Assembly (NCBI GenBank): GCA_014281115.1 | Contig: JACONQ010000007.1 | Location: 992,001 to 1,056,000 of the forward strand | Length of the DNA stretch: 64,000 nt | Reading direction: 5' to 3' | Origin: Laburnicola sp. R22_1 | Lineage: Eukaryota > Ascomycota > Dothideomycetes > Pleosporales > Didymosphaeriaceae | Shown here: positions 35,592 to 47,761 of the stretch, piece after piece | Layout of the letters: every line of letters starts with the position of its first letter | Numbering within the stretch: the stretch's first letter is position 1 | Translations under genes and position numbers: made by a program | The notes under the pieces: model-generated | Told to the model about the DNA's origin: nothing | Seen by the model: only the letters and a program-made list of their open reading frames with translations | Database searches by the model: none

Positions 35592-36581
35592 TCACAGATA
35601 CCGCACAGCCCTCGGCCCAGCATCACAAGCATCTTCCTCATCCCTATCAAACCACGACTCCCCAGCCTGCGCCACAACACTCTCCGCGCTACTCACACGC
35701 ATAGCTTCCTGCTTCGTATAGTGACTCCCACTGTTCTCGCCACTAGACGACACACTAGCCAACCTAACAGCACCATCCCCCTTGCTAAAAGCATGGCGGC
35801 GAACAAACGCGCGCAACGAAGGTAGACAAACCGCCAAAATAGACGCCACAATCTCCACGAGTGCCCATACATCAATCGTATGCGTAATACTAGCTTTTGG
35901 CGTCGCCTGCACGAGCTTAAGGCAGATGAACCGCATGAGTGCCCCGAGGATAGACAGACTCCCCATCAGAAACACGAACGCGATGCCCGCGCGCTGCGCT
36001 CTGCGGAACTTGGTCGCGAGGAGCGTACTGATGGGGATGCTCAGGATGACGAGGTCGGTAGCGATATTCGTAAATGTGGAGATTGTGACGCTGGAGATGC
36101 TGTGGACTGCGGAGCAGAGGTGCGCGCCTGGGGGAGGGAACCAGTTTGCGGAGATGGGAGTGCACCAGAATGCGATGAGGAACATGTGCAGGAGAAAGGT
36201 TGCGGCAGTGAAGACGCATGCGGCTGCGAGGCCGATGGTAGCTGCGGGGCCGCGGACGGAGAAGATGCTGTAGTAGAAGGCGAGGAAGGCGGCTTTGGCG
36301 CTCCAGAGGCTGATGTAGATGAAGAAGAGGCTGATCCAGGAGACGTAGAGGAGGTGGCCGGAGAGGGGTTCGGGAACACCATAATAGAGGGTCTCTGGAG
36401 GGGCGGATAGGTACTTCATTCGGAGATTGTTCTTCCATGTGTTGATGGAGATGAGGACGCAGCCTGAAAGCCAGGCGAGGATGACGAAGCCGTCTGCGAT
36501 GTTTGAGGCAAGGGTGTTCAACCCTAGATTTCGAGTGCGCATTGAGATGCGGATGAGGATGGGGAGCAGGGCTACGGCCAT
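35592..36581 (-). CDS. fungal rhodopsin-domain (PTH11-like fold) membrane protein
   Basis: The open frame encodes 329 aa from the ATG at 36581. At least six hydrophobic helices are visible: ADGFVILAWLSGCVLI, LLYVSWISLFFIYISLW, TIGLAAACVFTAATFLLHMF, FTNIATDLVILSIPISTLL, GIAFVFLMGSLSILGALMRF and WALVEIVASILAVCLPSLR. The CTPISANW and CSAVHSISS region plus D-x-x-I-x-x-x-P mark the fungal integral-membrane rhodopsin-like domain. There is no CFEM domain. The cytosolic tail is Ser/Glu-rich. The true 5' end is unsettled. Hydrophobic codons of the first helix (AFSTAFIALDWSL) extend in frame upstream of 36581 to a possible intron acceptor at about 36640, with no ATG before a stop, so a short first exon may be missing or lost. 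Confidence 0.7.
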   Translation of the reverse strand: MAVALLPILIRISMRTRNLGLNTLASNIADGFVILAWLSGCVLISINTWKNNLRMKYLSAPPETLYYGVPEPLSGHLLYVSWISLFFIYISLWSAKAAFLAFYYSIFSVRGPAATIGLAAACVFTAATFLLHMFLIAFWCTPISANWFPPPGAHLCSAVHSISSVTISTFTNIATDLVILSIPISTLLATKFRRAQRAGIAFVFLMGSLSILGALMRFICLKLVQATPKASITHTIDVWALVEIVASILAVCLPSLRAFVRRHAFSKGDGAVRLASVSSSGENSGSHYTKQEAMRVSSAESVVAQAGESWFDRDEEDACDAGPRAVRYL

Positions 36582-37531
36582 GAGAGACCAGTCCAGGGCA
36601 ATGAAGGCGGTTGAGAACGCCGTCAGGTGTTGTAGTGGACTAGGCTAGGGGGTAATGGCTTACGTAAGGGCAGATGGATGTCGGAATACACCATGCTGTA
36701 TGCTTAGATATGCAAATTATGGTGTTTCTTTTGAGATAAGCCTTGGAGACGGCAGTAACGATGAACGACAGAGGTGTCCAATGCTGATGTAGTATTCCAG
36801 TGTCGATAGGAGTAAAAATCTGCTCTTCGTGCACTGAGTTCAAGAAGAACCAGACCCAGTCGCTCGTGTCGTCAAGATGTCCGAAGTATGGAGTCTAAGA
36901 TGACTACTCTGCTTTCCTCATGACAAACAGCGCCCTAGGCCCAGGTATATGTAGTTGACCCACCAGGCTGATATAACCCTCGCCTGAGCCCTGTTTAGCA
37001 CGCATAACCACTGCGGTCCCAGCTTTCCGCACGCCCAAGCTCACATCCCTCGTTGGAAGAAAGAATACCAAAAGAGGCTGAACGCCCTCGCAGTCACTAC
37101 CAAGAACGTCAAACATCCTTACACCTACTTGTGTAACTACCAATCTCATCCATCACTTTGTGTTCCCTTGTGCACGTAAGCAATCAAGCTTCTTACTATC
37201 GTCGCTGCGCACAAGCCTTTGCTACTTCTGATTCGCGAAGGTGTTCGCCTATCTTCTCAGCCCTGTCATATAAGCCTTGTCAGCATAAAAATAGCTACTA
37301 CTACACGAGCTATCTCTCCGCTTCGTATTATTCCTCTGTAAAACAAACAGCATCTGAGCTCAACGTCTTATTAAGTAATATTTCTAAATAGAAGCTACAG
37401 AAGGATCATAAACGAGATATGCTATAGACTATGTGCCACATTAAAGGAAAACATAGCAGGAATACAAAGTTGTAAGTAGTTGCTTAATTAACTAACTTGT
37501 GCTTGCTTAATAAGCATAGGCACTTTGTATA
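36582..37531. other. intergenic, 5' side of rhodopsin-domain gene
   Basis: The first part may contain an unplaced first exon of the membrane protein. Short open frames at 36904-37149 (-, 81 aa) and 37158-37391 (+, 77 aa) have normal composition but no recognisable features and are not called. AT-rich DNA begins at about 37430. Confidence 0.35.
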
Positions 37532-38688
37532 ACGTAATCTACTAGTGAGCTGCGTACACTACTAAGCTGCGCACCCCACTAAAACGCGACACAACGCGTC
37601 CACCTTTTTAACTATGGCTTAATAACAATAAGCTCAATTGCTATTAAAAGAAGACAGACTTAGTCTTGCCCTTATCTTAATTAAGTCTTATCCTTATTAG
37701 TTAATTTACGCTATGGCAGTAGCCTATAATGTTCCTAAATTAACCCTCTAGTCGCGCCTCTGTGGTGTCCAAGCTAGAATTAAGATAACGTCTAATAAAC
37801 GTAAGCTATCGCCTCTTAAAGAGTAGTCTCTTATTTGCTAGATTCCAGACCTTAATAGATAAGGCTTTTTACCCTATATTATTAATGTGCGCTAAATAGC
37901 AGATGTTCTACTTTAAGCTTAAGACTAGATTCTACCTCTATAGTCTATTAGCAAGAACTAGGTGTCACACTTTATTAATAGCTAGGCAGAGCTTATAACT
38001 AAGTGGAATAGGAAGCTGCATACTTAGCGTACTCTCTATTAGGATCTAGTTAAGTTTAGAGCCTAGTTTAAGCTTATTAAGGATACGCGTTAAAAGTACG
38101 GTATAATAGATAAAGATATATAACGTATTCTATTAGTAAGCTGGCTATATTAGTAAGCCGGCCACTTTTCCTTAGTATAACTAACACTTTAGTAACTCTA
38201 TTATGGCTCTATAACACAATGCGATATTAGTTAACTAAGAAGGCAGAATTAATCTTACTCTTAAGGCCTATACTTCTAGTCAAATTTAAAGCCTATAATG
38301 CGTAGCTACTATCTTTAATGTTAAACACTAGCGCCTCTCTAATTAGCTTTATAGAATTACTCCACACACCTAAACTTAACTAGGGATTTAGAAACTTATT
38401 ATAACTAAAGAGTAGACAATTGTCTAATATATCCTTAACCTTAATTTGCGAGGATTCGCGTCCCAGCTGTGTAAAGTAGAAGATATAGCTAATAAACTGC
38501 TAGATATACGCGGTGGCCAGCCTGTTAGTAAGCGCTAGACTAAGCGCTTTGTAACGCGCTTAGCCAAGCTTAAAATAGCCTTTAATTAAGCTAAAGACCG
38601 CTAGAGAATACTCTAGGAGGATCTAGAGATAATTAGTGCGTGGTTTAAGCTAGTAGAGGATACTAAAGCTAAGTATAGCGTTTATAAC

Positions 38689-38915
38689 TGTCAGATATAA
38701 GGGTATTCTTAATAAATAAGATGAAAGGTGGTTTAATTTTAATAAGTGTTGAGATCGGCTCATTCTGTTGATTGTGTGTCTCCTCTCTCGAGGTTTGCTT
38801 GTGCGCTGTTTTGGTTCTTGGCTAATCCTCCATACTATCCCTATTTGGGTAGGGGCTGTTTCATCTCTCTCCTGCCACCCACGATAGTTGTTCGGATCAC
38901 CTATCCAATCTGACA
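38689..38915 (-). repeat. copia 3' LTR
   Basis: 227 bp with TG...CA ends, identical by eye to 43990-44216. Confidence 0.95.
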
Positions 38916-38963
38916 CACCCCCTTAGCTCGGCGACCTCGCCTTGAGCTGTTCACTATTCATTC

Positions 38964-41900
38964 TTAGGTGATCTGGGATGTCTCAGCATCTACCGTTCTC
39001 CCTAAAGCTTCAATCTTTCGTGTTATCGCATCTATCTCTCCTTGCTCTACGATCATGCGGTCCTTCACGTTTGCCAGTCCTACTTGGCTTAGGAACTGGG
39101 GCCAGGTCCTAACAGGAAGGGTCTTAGTGAATCCATCGGCGATTATATCGCTCGAGGGGATATATGTCACTCTAATTGACTTCCTCTTTGCCTCCTGTCG
39201 TAGCTAGTGATTGTGGATATCCACATGTCGGAGCTTGGTCGTCAGCTGAGAGATCTCCTTGTTGATCAGCCGAATCGTCTGCTTGTTGTCGCACTGAATA
39301 GTAATTATTGGGTCTTCTAGTGTTACTTGAAGTTCGTTAAGCAGCATCCGTGTAAACATAGCTTCCTTAGCTACTTGGGATAGTGCTAGGAGCTCTGCCT
39401 CAGTTGTCGAAGTGGTAACCGTGTCCTGCTTGTTGGCTCGCCAGGCGATAAGGCCGCCAAATAGTTTAATTGCGTACCCTTGGGAACTCTTCCTATCCAT
39501 TGTGTTGTCTGCAAACGATGCGTCGCTAGCTACGATAAGACTATTGTCTCCTCCAAACTCTAGGGCGTATGTTCGTGTAGAGTGTAGGTACAAGAGGACG
39601 CGGTCAGTCGCTTGTTGATGTGTTGGGCTTGGATTGGTAAGGAAGCGGGCGAGTTGCGAGACAGCGAATGCAACGTCAGGGCGTGTATTCACCGCTACAA
39701 AGAGTAGGGAGCCAATTTTGCGTTGGTACAGGTTGATCTCTCCATGTGTTGCGAGGTCTGTGCGGCCAGTAAGCTCTATTCGAGCCATCGGGGTATCGTG
39801 GCGAAGGTCATGATCAGTTGCGAGTTGGACGATTTTGTCGATATACGCGGCTTGCGATAGCCATATCTTCTGCTGGGTTCGGTCTCTCATCACCTCTATT
39901 CCAAGGAACCATCTCAAATCCCCTCCTCCTGTTAGGCTGTATTTCTTCTGGAGATCCTTCACGACCTGGTCTGCTAGTGTACGGTTTCGTGGGTGATACG
40001 CAAGAATGATATCATCAACGTAGAAGAAGATAAACACCCCTTTTCGTACCATGCAACATGGTTCGTGTGGAACTACAGAGAAACCAAGCTCTGTGAGGTA
40101 GGTGGTGAAGTCCCTTTGCCATAGTAAGGGTGAGATCCGCAGGCCATACAGCGCCTTTTGAAGCTGAAGTATCGTGCCTGGACGTGCATACCCGCGTGGC
40201 ATTCGCATGTAGATAACACGATCAATCAATGCATGTACGAAAGCGTTGGTCACGTCGTACTGCTTTAGCTCTAGGTTAAACCGAGCAGCAATAGCCATCA
40301 GCATCCTAAACGATCTTCCTGCGAGTGTGGCGGCATAGGTCTCTTGGGCGGTAACATTGTTCTGTTGATCGCCTCGGACAACTAGCCTTGCCTTACACTT
40401 CTGGAAGTGGTGGTGCTGATCGAGCTTGTAGGTGTATACCCACATTGAATCCAGTATCTGGATTCCTTCTTGTCTTGCCTGAATAGTGGGCACCTCAGTC
40501 CATGACTTCGTTTGTTTGTGGCTATCGAGGTGTTCTTCCTCGGCTTTCTTAAAGAGCATGTAGAGTGGGTGCGTAGGCTTGAGCCTGTTCGGAGGAGGTG
40601 CTGGTGACAGTTCGCTGTAATGAGGCTGATAGCCCTTCATTATTATGCGTTCAATGCTTGCGTCATCCAGTTTCTTCCCCTCTACTTCACGAACGTGACC
40701 TGCTTTGGTACCGGCTATGAAGGCTGCGGTCCATGGTGCAGTGGCTTTCGCTTCACTGGGTAAGGAACTGAGTGGAGATCGGAGTCTGTCCAGGTTGTGA
40801 GAGAGGGGCAACTGGGGATCAACCAGCTTTCCTTCCTCTTCACGTAGGAGGGCTCTCTTAACAGGCTGTATTCCTCCAGGGCGAGGCAGGGCTGGATCTA
40901 GCTCCTGATCATCTCTAGCGCTGGGCAGCGAGTTGGGGCACTGCTCGTATCCATCTGAGCTCATTAGTTGCGCTAATAAGGCTGCTGGTGGTGGTGTACT
41001 TGGCGGCGTCGGGTAGGGTATGACCTTCTTCCCGCGCTCGTCGTACTGGGGTGTCCCCACTTGCTCAGAAGGAGAGTCGTCCGTCGCTTCATCCTCATAG
41101 AACCTGCTTGTAGCATCGTTCTGTTGTGATGGTGAAGGCGGTAGCTCTATTGTCCTGATCCAAGTTGCAATTTCTTCAAGGGTACTGTGCATAAGATTGT
41201 CCATAATGTGTTTCATGTCTCTGTCGAAGATGCTATCTTTGTTGAACACTACGTCGCGGGTGCTGATGACCTTGCCCATCGACGGTATCCATATCCTGAA
41301 GATGTTTGAGGAAACGTAACCTACTAAGTATCCAATCCATGCCTTTGGGTCGAGTCTTTGTAGACGTCCTTTGCCACGCTTCGTATCATCCGTCATGGCA
41401 AAGGCCTTGCAGCCATATGCTTGTAGATGGGATTGGTTTGGTTTGCGTGGGGACGTGACTATCCCATTTTGAAAGGCGACAGCGGTAAAGAACGCTTCAT
41501 AGGGCGTCTTCCAGCGATTCGAATACTTGGGTGTTCGATTGTATAGGTATACGGCGGTTCGAGTCACTTCAGGCCATACTTCCCATGGTAGATTCGCGTC
41601 AAGGCGCATTGCACGAGCTTTCTCCTTTACCACACCCCCTGAGCGTTCAGCTCCGCCGTTTTGGGCTTGGGTATCAGGTGCTGAGGGCTCCACTGCTATA
41701 CCTTGCTCGTCCCTCCACCTCTGGGCTTCGGCTGAGCGAAACGTCTCATTATCAGTCTCAATGACTTTGACCGCAATCCCAAATTGATTCTTCATAAATG
41801 TGATAAATGTTTGGAGGGTTTTAATGATTGATCTGGCAGGTTGGTTGTCTTTGAAATAGAAATCCCATAGCATACTGGTAACTCTGCACATGATTAGCAT

Positions 41901-43882
41901 TTGGCTCTTCTCCTTTGTGTTACTCCCTTCTTCGTAATTATGAAAGTCTAGGGCTATTCGCTCTCCTGGACCTTCTAGGATTGTTCGGGGGGTTCTTCTT
42001 ATCTGTCGCTTAGACTTTGATCTTCCACATGCGTCGCACTTGACGGTAGGAATGCCAACAATCTTCACCCCTCAGAGTGATGCACGAGGTGCTCAAGTGC
42101 CTGAGGTCCTGGGTGTCCCAGTCGTTTGTGCCACATCTCACCGCTCGCTCGTTGTCGCGGCTTGATTGTGCGTGCTTTGGTTGTTGCAAAGGTTGATTTT
42201 GGCTCAGAGACATTGTTGTACTCAACAACCCATTGTCCGTATCGTTCTTCAAGGAGCGCAACAGCGCTATCGTCGTATCGGCGTAGTACGGTAGGGTTTG
42301 ACTTGGTATCCCACCATAGGCCTTGTTGTCGGAGTACTCTAAATGAGACAAGGTTACAGTGTAGGTCTGGGCAGAAGGCCACATCTCTGAGGTGAAGGCG
42401 GCGTGTTGAGCCTGCAGTCTTCACTCTCACATATAGTGAGCCATATGCCATGATCCATACGCGTGAGTTCCCTGCCCATAAGAAATCTCCTGGTGTGGGT
42501 GGCCGAGTGTTCGTGAATCGTCTGATATTATTTGCTACATGGCACGTTGTCCCTGAGTCGAGGATAAAGGATTGTTCAAGTGGGTACCTTGACTGTTTTG
42601 TCATGAAAGAGGCGGCGGCTATCGCAATATTGACCTCTCCAATTTGCCTTCCATGTAGTCACTCCTCTGTGGAAGCTTCTATCGTTGGAGTCGCTGAGTG
42701 CGACTTCTTGAGAGCTGGGGTCTTCGATCGTGGCCTTTTCGCTGAGCGTATTTCCTCCTGAAGTTTAGCATTGTTGCTAATCCTTTCTTGAGCCATTCTC
42801 TTGACGCCGTCTTGGGCTCTCCAATTTGGAGGCGCTGTCTCTGGCATTGCATACCAACACTTGTTGAGATTATGTGGTCCATTACAAGCCTTACACTTCT
42901 GCGTTGTATGGTTGATCGTATCACTATCGCGATAACTGCGCTTTTGACGTTGGTTACGACCTCTTCCGCGAGTTGGTTTGGTATCGGCATTATCATCAGC
43001 TTCTTCTCCAGCGAGGGTTGGTCCTCCAGCTGAGAAGGCTGCTCTGGACGATTTGCTCTTGGCTGGGTATAGTAGGTTGGCTTGTTTTCTAAATTGTAGG
43101 AACATGTCGGTGGCCGTCACCGTAGGATCTGGGAGGCCGTTTTCCATAAATGAGATTGTCCATCCTTGGAAATTCTTTGCTGTAGCTTTCACGAAGTTGT
43201 TCTTGATGAATTGATCGTTCAGGCAGTTGGGTACACCAGTCGCTTTGGCTTCTGTAACCGCGTGGTCCACTTCAGTAAGCCAGGTGTCCCAATAGGCTGT
43301 TGTCCTCATTGGTTTAAAGGCTGCTTGGTATCGTTCCCTTGCTTTGTTGAGCTCGTCCTCTGATCTCACGCCTACAGTAGCGGCGAGTTTGATTATCTAG
43401 CTTCGATATGGTTGGGACGGCTTGCAGCAGTTGGTGAATAGGTGTGAGGATACTGTTGTCCGAATGAAGTTGGTGACCTGAGAGAAGTGGGTTTGTTCTT
43501 GTTGATGTTTCTGATCGAGGACCTTGTATTCTTCAAAAATGGACTTGAAGTCGTCTACGTCTTCTTTGTATGAGGTCTTGCCGGCGTTCGAGAGGTCGGA
43601 CGGTCGAGCTGGTACAAACGGGGGTATCACTGCGTGCTGCCTGTGATTCGCTCGGTATTGGGTTTGATGTTGGTTTATCGCCGCTGTAGCTGGTTGATAG
43701 TCGGCTATCAAGGGCCTGATTGGGGCGATAGGTTCGGCGAGTGGCTGGGCCATCTGTTTGGGGTCGATCTTCGACCAGACGTTCAACGACACACACTTCG
43801 ACTCCAGTTGTGCGATCCACTTGATCCACTGGGTATGGTCCATAAGGATTACTGTGGGGTCGCGATTCGGGGTAGTTGACAT
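38964..43882 (-). pseudogene. copia Gag-Pol with three stops and one frameshift
   Basis: The order Gag, protease, integrase, reverse transcriptase, RNase H defines copia. Gag has a zinc knuckle (CKACNGPHNLNKC), the protease has LDSGTTCHVANN, the integrase has HKRLGHPG with CDACGRSK and LDF / ETDN / GGAERSGG for the D-D-E triad, and the RT has FFYVDDIILAY (near 40010-40030). The RNase H has ASDASFAD and STTEAELLAL. Four interruptions are present: TAG at 43397-43399, TGA at 42659-42661, a one-base shift at about 42065-42071 inside the integrase zinc finger, and TAG at 39204-39206 (Trp position in HNHWLR-type motif). The total, 4919 nt, is one base short of a multiple of three, as expected for a single net shift. 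Everything else is intact. Confidence 0.85.
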
Positions 43883-43989
43883 CTTGATGGATTTTTATCG
43901 TTCTGTGCGACGTTGCGTCGTTTCGGCTCGAGTTGTATCGGCGTTCTGGTTGTTCCGGTGTTCAAGGTAGAGGCACTGAGACTCTTAAT

Positions 43990-44216
43990 TGTCAGATATA
44001 AGGGTATTCTTAATAAATAAGATGAAAGGTGGTTTAATTTTAATAAGTGTTGAGATCGGCTCATTCTGTTGATTGTGTGTCTCCTCTCTCGAGGTTTGCT
44101 TGTGCGCTGTTTTGGTTCTTGGCTAATCCTCCATACTATCCCTATTTGGGTAGGGGCTGTTTCATCTCTCTCCTGCCACCCACGATAGTTGTTCGGATCA
44201 CCTATCCAATCTGACA
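43990..44216 (-). repeat. copia 5' LTR
   Basis: 227 bp, identical by eye to 38689-38915. It promotes transcription toward lower coordinates. Confidence 0.95.
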
Positions 44217-45890
44217 ATAACAACAACGTGCACAACTTTAATAAGACTAGCTTCTAGATAGGCGTTATTAGCTTAATAAAGATTATTATAGGCGCAGAGA
44301 GACGTGCTTAACCTAAGCTTATTTAGCTAGGTAATTAGGAGTGGGTTACTATTATCCAGAGTATCTACGCTGCTAGATATGCAACCTTACCTTTTATTAT
44401 CTATAAAGGACGCGTCTACATCTCTACGTAGTATAAGGAGGCAGATATACTGCGTAATTAGCAGCTCTTAGTCTCTAAGAATGGCTAGACTAATAACGTG
44501 CTTAGTCTAGAGTAGTTAAAGTATTTTAACGCGCATACAAAGGCGCGCTAGGTAGGGGGGTATAGGCTGCTTATTTTAGACAGCCATAAGAGCCACCTTA
44601 ACTAGGATTTTAAAGACTACTGCCTTAAAAACAAGATCCTTACCCTCTGCATACCACCTTACATATCGCACGTTCTCTAGCCACTTAATATAATCTGCTT
44701 CTCGCTATTAAAGTGTAAGTACTCTTAGTGTATTAGAGACTTAGCACGCAGGCGCATCTTCTATATTAATAAGGAAGGCTTCCTCCTAGCCTTTAAAGAC
44801 GCGTTTTTTAATATGTTTATAGAGAAGAACTGTTATAAGGCCTTTAAGGCATTAGGCCTTATTTCTATTAATACGTAGGCAGTGTTAGATCGCCTTAAAG
44901 TATAGCTGCATACTTCACTAGTATCCCTACTATAGAAGACGCTATAGTAATTAAAAACACTAAGCAATACGCATAAGTTTAGATCCTAGTTAAAACTAGT
45001 AAGTAACTTCTTTACTTAATCGCCTATTATAGCTTAGGCTAGCTTCTCTTAGCTTATAAAAGGTGGTAAACTTATACTATATTAAAACGCTCTTTTAACT
45101 GCCTGTGTCCATAAGCTTAAGGAGCAATTAGTAGTAATAACTAAGCGGAAATCACGCAAAAGAAAGCGGATCTAGTAGAGTAGAACTATAGAGTATAGGA
45201 CTGTAGTAGCGTAGGTAGCTACTAAGACATTGCAGGCGCCTTAGCGATTAAAGAAGACTTATAGTAGTAGTAATTAAAAAAGAGCCTAACTAGCTCTATA
45301 GCGCTATAGAAACTATACGGAGACTAGACATAATGTGTAAATGTGTAAAAAAGATATAGAGATATCTTCTAAATTAGATATAAGCACAATATACGTAGGC
45401 TTCTTATTTAATAGTAATAAAATTAAAGAGTTATAATATAAGTTAGTTATGCTAAGGAAAAGTAGCCGGCTTACTAATGTGGCTAACTTACTAATAGAAT
45501 ACGTTACAATTTTAATAAGATAGAATTTATAATAGGGATTACTAGCACGTCTAAGGTTATTATAAGCTCTAATAGAGTTAGGTAAGCAATTGCTATACAG
45601 CCTAGTAATCGCAACTAGGTTATAGCAATTAAATATATTAGCGCGTTAGACTGGGTGCTCTTGCCATTTATTATACTGTCTAGAAAGCTACACTAAGCTA
45701 GCTAGTATTGGCTTATTCTAGGCGACTAGAGGCTTGCAGTAAGCGATAATAGCTAGACAACTAATAAGCTTAGCCTAGAATAGCTTAAGCACTTTAACTA
45801 TTAGACTGCGTTACGCTTAGCTAGAGCCTATTATCTACTTATTCTAGATAGCTATAGCAGCTATGCAATACCTAAGTTTAATTAGTTCTA

Positions 45891-47761
45891 ACGTACTTTG
45901 CACTCGAGTTAATTATTTTATTAAGTTAATTACTTTGCTAAGATTCTACTAAAACGTACTATTAGTAATAGTATAACGCGATGCCTTAATTACACAATAA
46001 ACTATTAGCGTTAAAAGAAGCGCGTATACAGCTTACAATTTAGGCTATTAAATAAGATGCGACACTCTCTTAGCAACGCGCTGCAGCCCTCTATAACATC
46101 TCTTAAAGTACACTTAGCAACTAACGCGCTAAAAAGACGTTTAGATGCAACTGCGCACCTAATAAAATAAGACTTACTATAAGTGAGGAGTAGGTAATTA
46201 TGCAGCATATACTCGATCTAGACGCGCGAGGATTTCCGCCCCAGCTTAATGCTATAAAAGATATGGCTGATTCTTTACTGGCTATATGCTACTATAAGCT
46301 AGTTGGCTAGAGGTGGCCTTATAACTTTGTTAAGCGCTAGCCAAAGCTTTAAGTTAAGTTTAATTAAAAGTACGACTATAAGAGAGCTCTCTAGGAGGAT
46401 CCTAAGGTAATACAAGGCTGGTTCCGACTTGTGGAGAATATAAAGACCAAGTATGGTATTCTGGATAAGGACACCTATAATTTCGACGAGTCTGGCTTTA
46501 TGATGGGCATAATATTAACTAGAGCAATAGTTATAGGCTCTGAGCATTAAGGATGGCTAAATCAGGTGCAGTAGGGTAATAGGGAGTAGATAATAGTTAT
46601 CTAAGGCATTAATATAATGGGATGGTAGATCCCACCCTTTATTATTTTTGGGGGCAAGCACCACCTCTCCGCCTAGTATAAGGAGAAGAATCTACCTTAT
46701 AATTAGGTTATTGTAGTCTCTAAGAATGGCTAGACAATAAATAAGCTTAGTCTGTAATGGCTAAAGCACTTTAATAAGCATATAAAGAGGCGTACTACTA
46801 GTAGAGCACGTTTGCTTATTATTAATAGCTACAAAAGTTACAACTCGCTTGAATTTTAGAATTACTATAAAAAGAGTAATATTATTACTCTCTATATGCC
46901 TTTATATTTGTTATACCTCTTATAGCCACTTAACGTGGATTGTTTTACGCTGTTAAAGAAGGCATATAGACGCTAAGCTAAGAATTTAATGCGCAACCAC
47001 ATTACGCACATTATTAAAATCGAGTTTCTACCTTACTTTATTGCTGCTTTTAAGACTTTAATTACTAAAAGTAATATTAAAGAAGGCTTTTAAGGTGCTG
47101 GCCTAGTGCCCCACAACCTAGAAGTTATAATATTATAGCTTAATGTCCGCCTACGTACGCCTCTACTTTGTACTATTTGTAATAGTATATAGGAGTTGTA
47201 AACTCCGCGAAATAGTATAAAACTTAGGTCGCAATTAACGCTAGTTAAGCAGAGGATTTAAAGGCATATAGATAGTTCCCTAACTTATATAGTTAAGGCG
47301 GTGGAAAAGCTTATTAAAGGCACTAAGCTAATAGGACATTCTTTAGTGTTAATAATCAAACGCAACACTAAACTTTAAGTTACTAATAAGGTCGCCACGC
47401 GATATAAATTATATAAAAGAAAGCGAGTACAGTATAAAGAAGTCCTTACAGCTAAAGAGGGCTAGTGGCTAGCCACTCTAAAGGAGTTTGGGGCGCGCAG
47501 TAATAGGCAAAAGGCGAAGAAGAGGGTGCGCGCTAATAGAGGCGAATTTGCTTAATAGTACTATGGACGCTACAGTAAGCCCAGGCATAATAAAATAACC
47601 TATAGGCAGCCTATAAAAGTAGATTCTAAATAGATTAGCGTATTTAAACTATTGAAAATAGTTCGTGTTAACTTTGTACTATTGTGAATAGTACAGAACT
47701 TAGTGGGGTCTTAGCAAAGTAATTAACTTAATAGAATAATTAACTCGAGTGTAAAGTACGT
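45891..47761 (+). mobile_element. pogo/Fot-type transposon C, nested in A
   Basis: The 1871-bp element has inverted repeats starting ACGTACTTTGCACTCGAG (left) and ACGTACTTTACACTCGAG (right, reversed) that match for ~65 bp, with TA duplications at 45889-45890 and 47762-47763. It interrupts the DDE region of element A and does not touch B. Confidence 0.9.
46180..47600 (+). pseudogene. pogo-type transposase remnant of element C
   Basis: This is the least damaged of the three transposases. It reads WVIMQHILDLDARGFPP and MADSLLAICY (CENP-B-type DNA-binding), VIQGWFRLVENIKTKYGILD, the catalytic start DTYNFDESGFMMGII, PPFIIFGGKHHLSAQ, and the C-terminal basic tail RQKAKKRVRANRGEF. Numerous TAA/TAG codons fall at expected Gln/Trp positions, so it is not functional. 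Confidence 0.8.

Larger units (their letters stand above)
38689..44216 (-). mobile_element. Ty1/copia LTR retrotransposon, young insertion
   Basis: The 5528-bp element has two 227-bp LTRs (38689-38915 and 43990-44216) that are identical by eye. Both begin TGTCAGAT and end ATCTGACA. A 5-bp target duplication ATAAC is at 38684-38688 and 44217-44221. It is transcribed on the minus strand, so the right LTR is the 5' one. A polypurine tract (AAGGGGGTG) abuts the 3' LTR at 38916-38924. Base composition is balanced, with no RIP, unlike the host element. Confidence 0.95.
38400..45200 (+). pseudogene. pogo-type transposase remnant of element B, split by copia
   Basis: The 5' piece (to 38688) ends in ISAWFKLVEDTKAKYSVY, and the 3' piece (from 44217) resumes with the catalytic-core start VHNFNKTSF. 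In this family that junction is the conserved Y-N-F-D-E-T/S-G-F motif. Many RIP-type stops lie on both sides. Confidence 0.7.
38123..45504 (+). mobile_element. pogo/Fot-type transposon B, nested in A
   Basis: The inverted repeats begin ACGTATTCTATTAGTAAG (left) and match the reverse complement of the right end, with TA duplications at 38121-38122 and 45505-45506. Without the copia insertion and its duplicated 5 bp, the element is 1849 bp. It inserted into the transposase of element A. Confidence 0.88.

Noticed and set aside
36904..37391. two small genes of 81 and 77 aa
   Set aside because: No family resemblance, no clear start context, and normal chance length for this composition.
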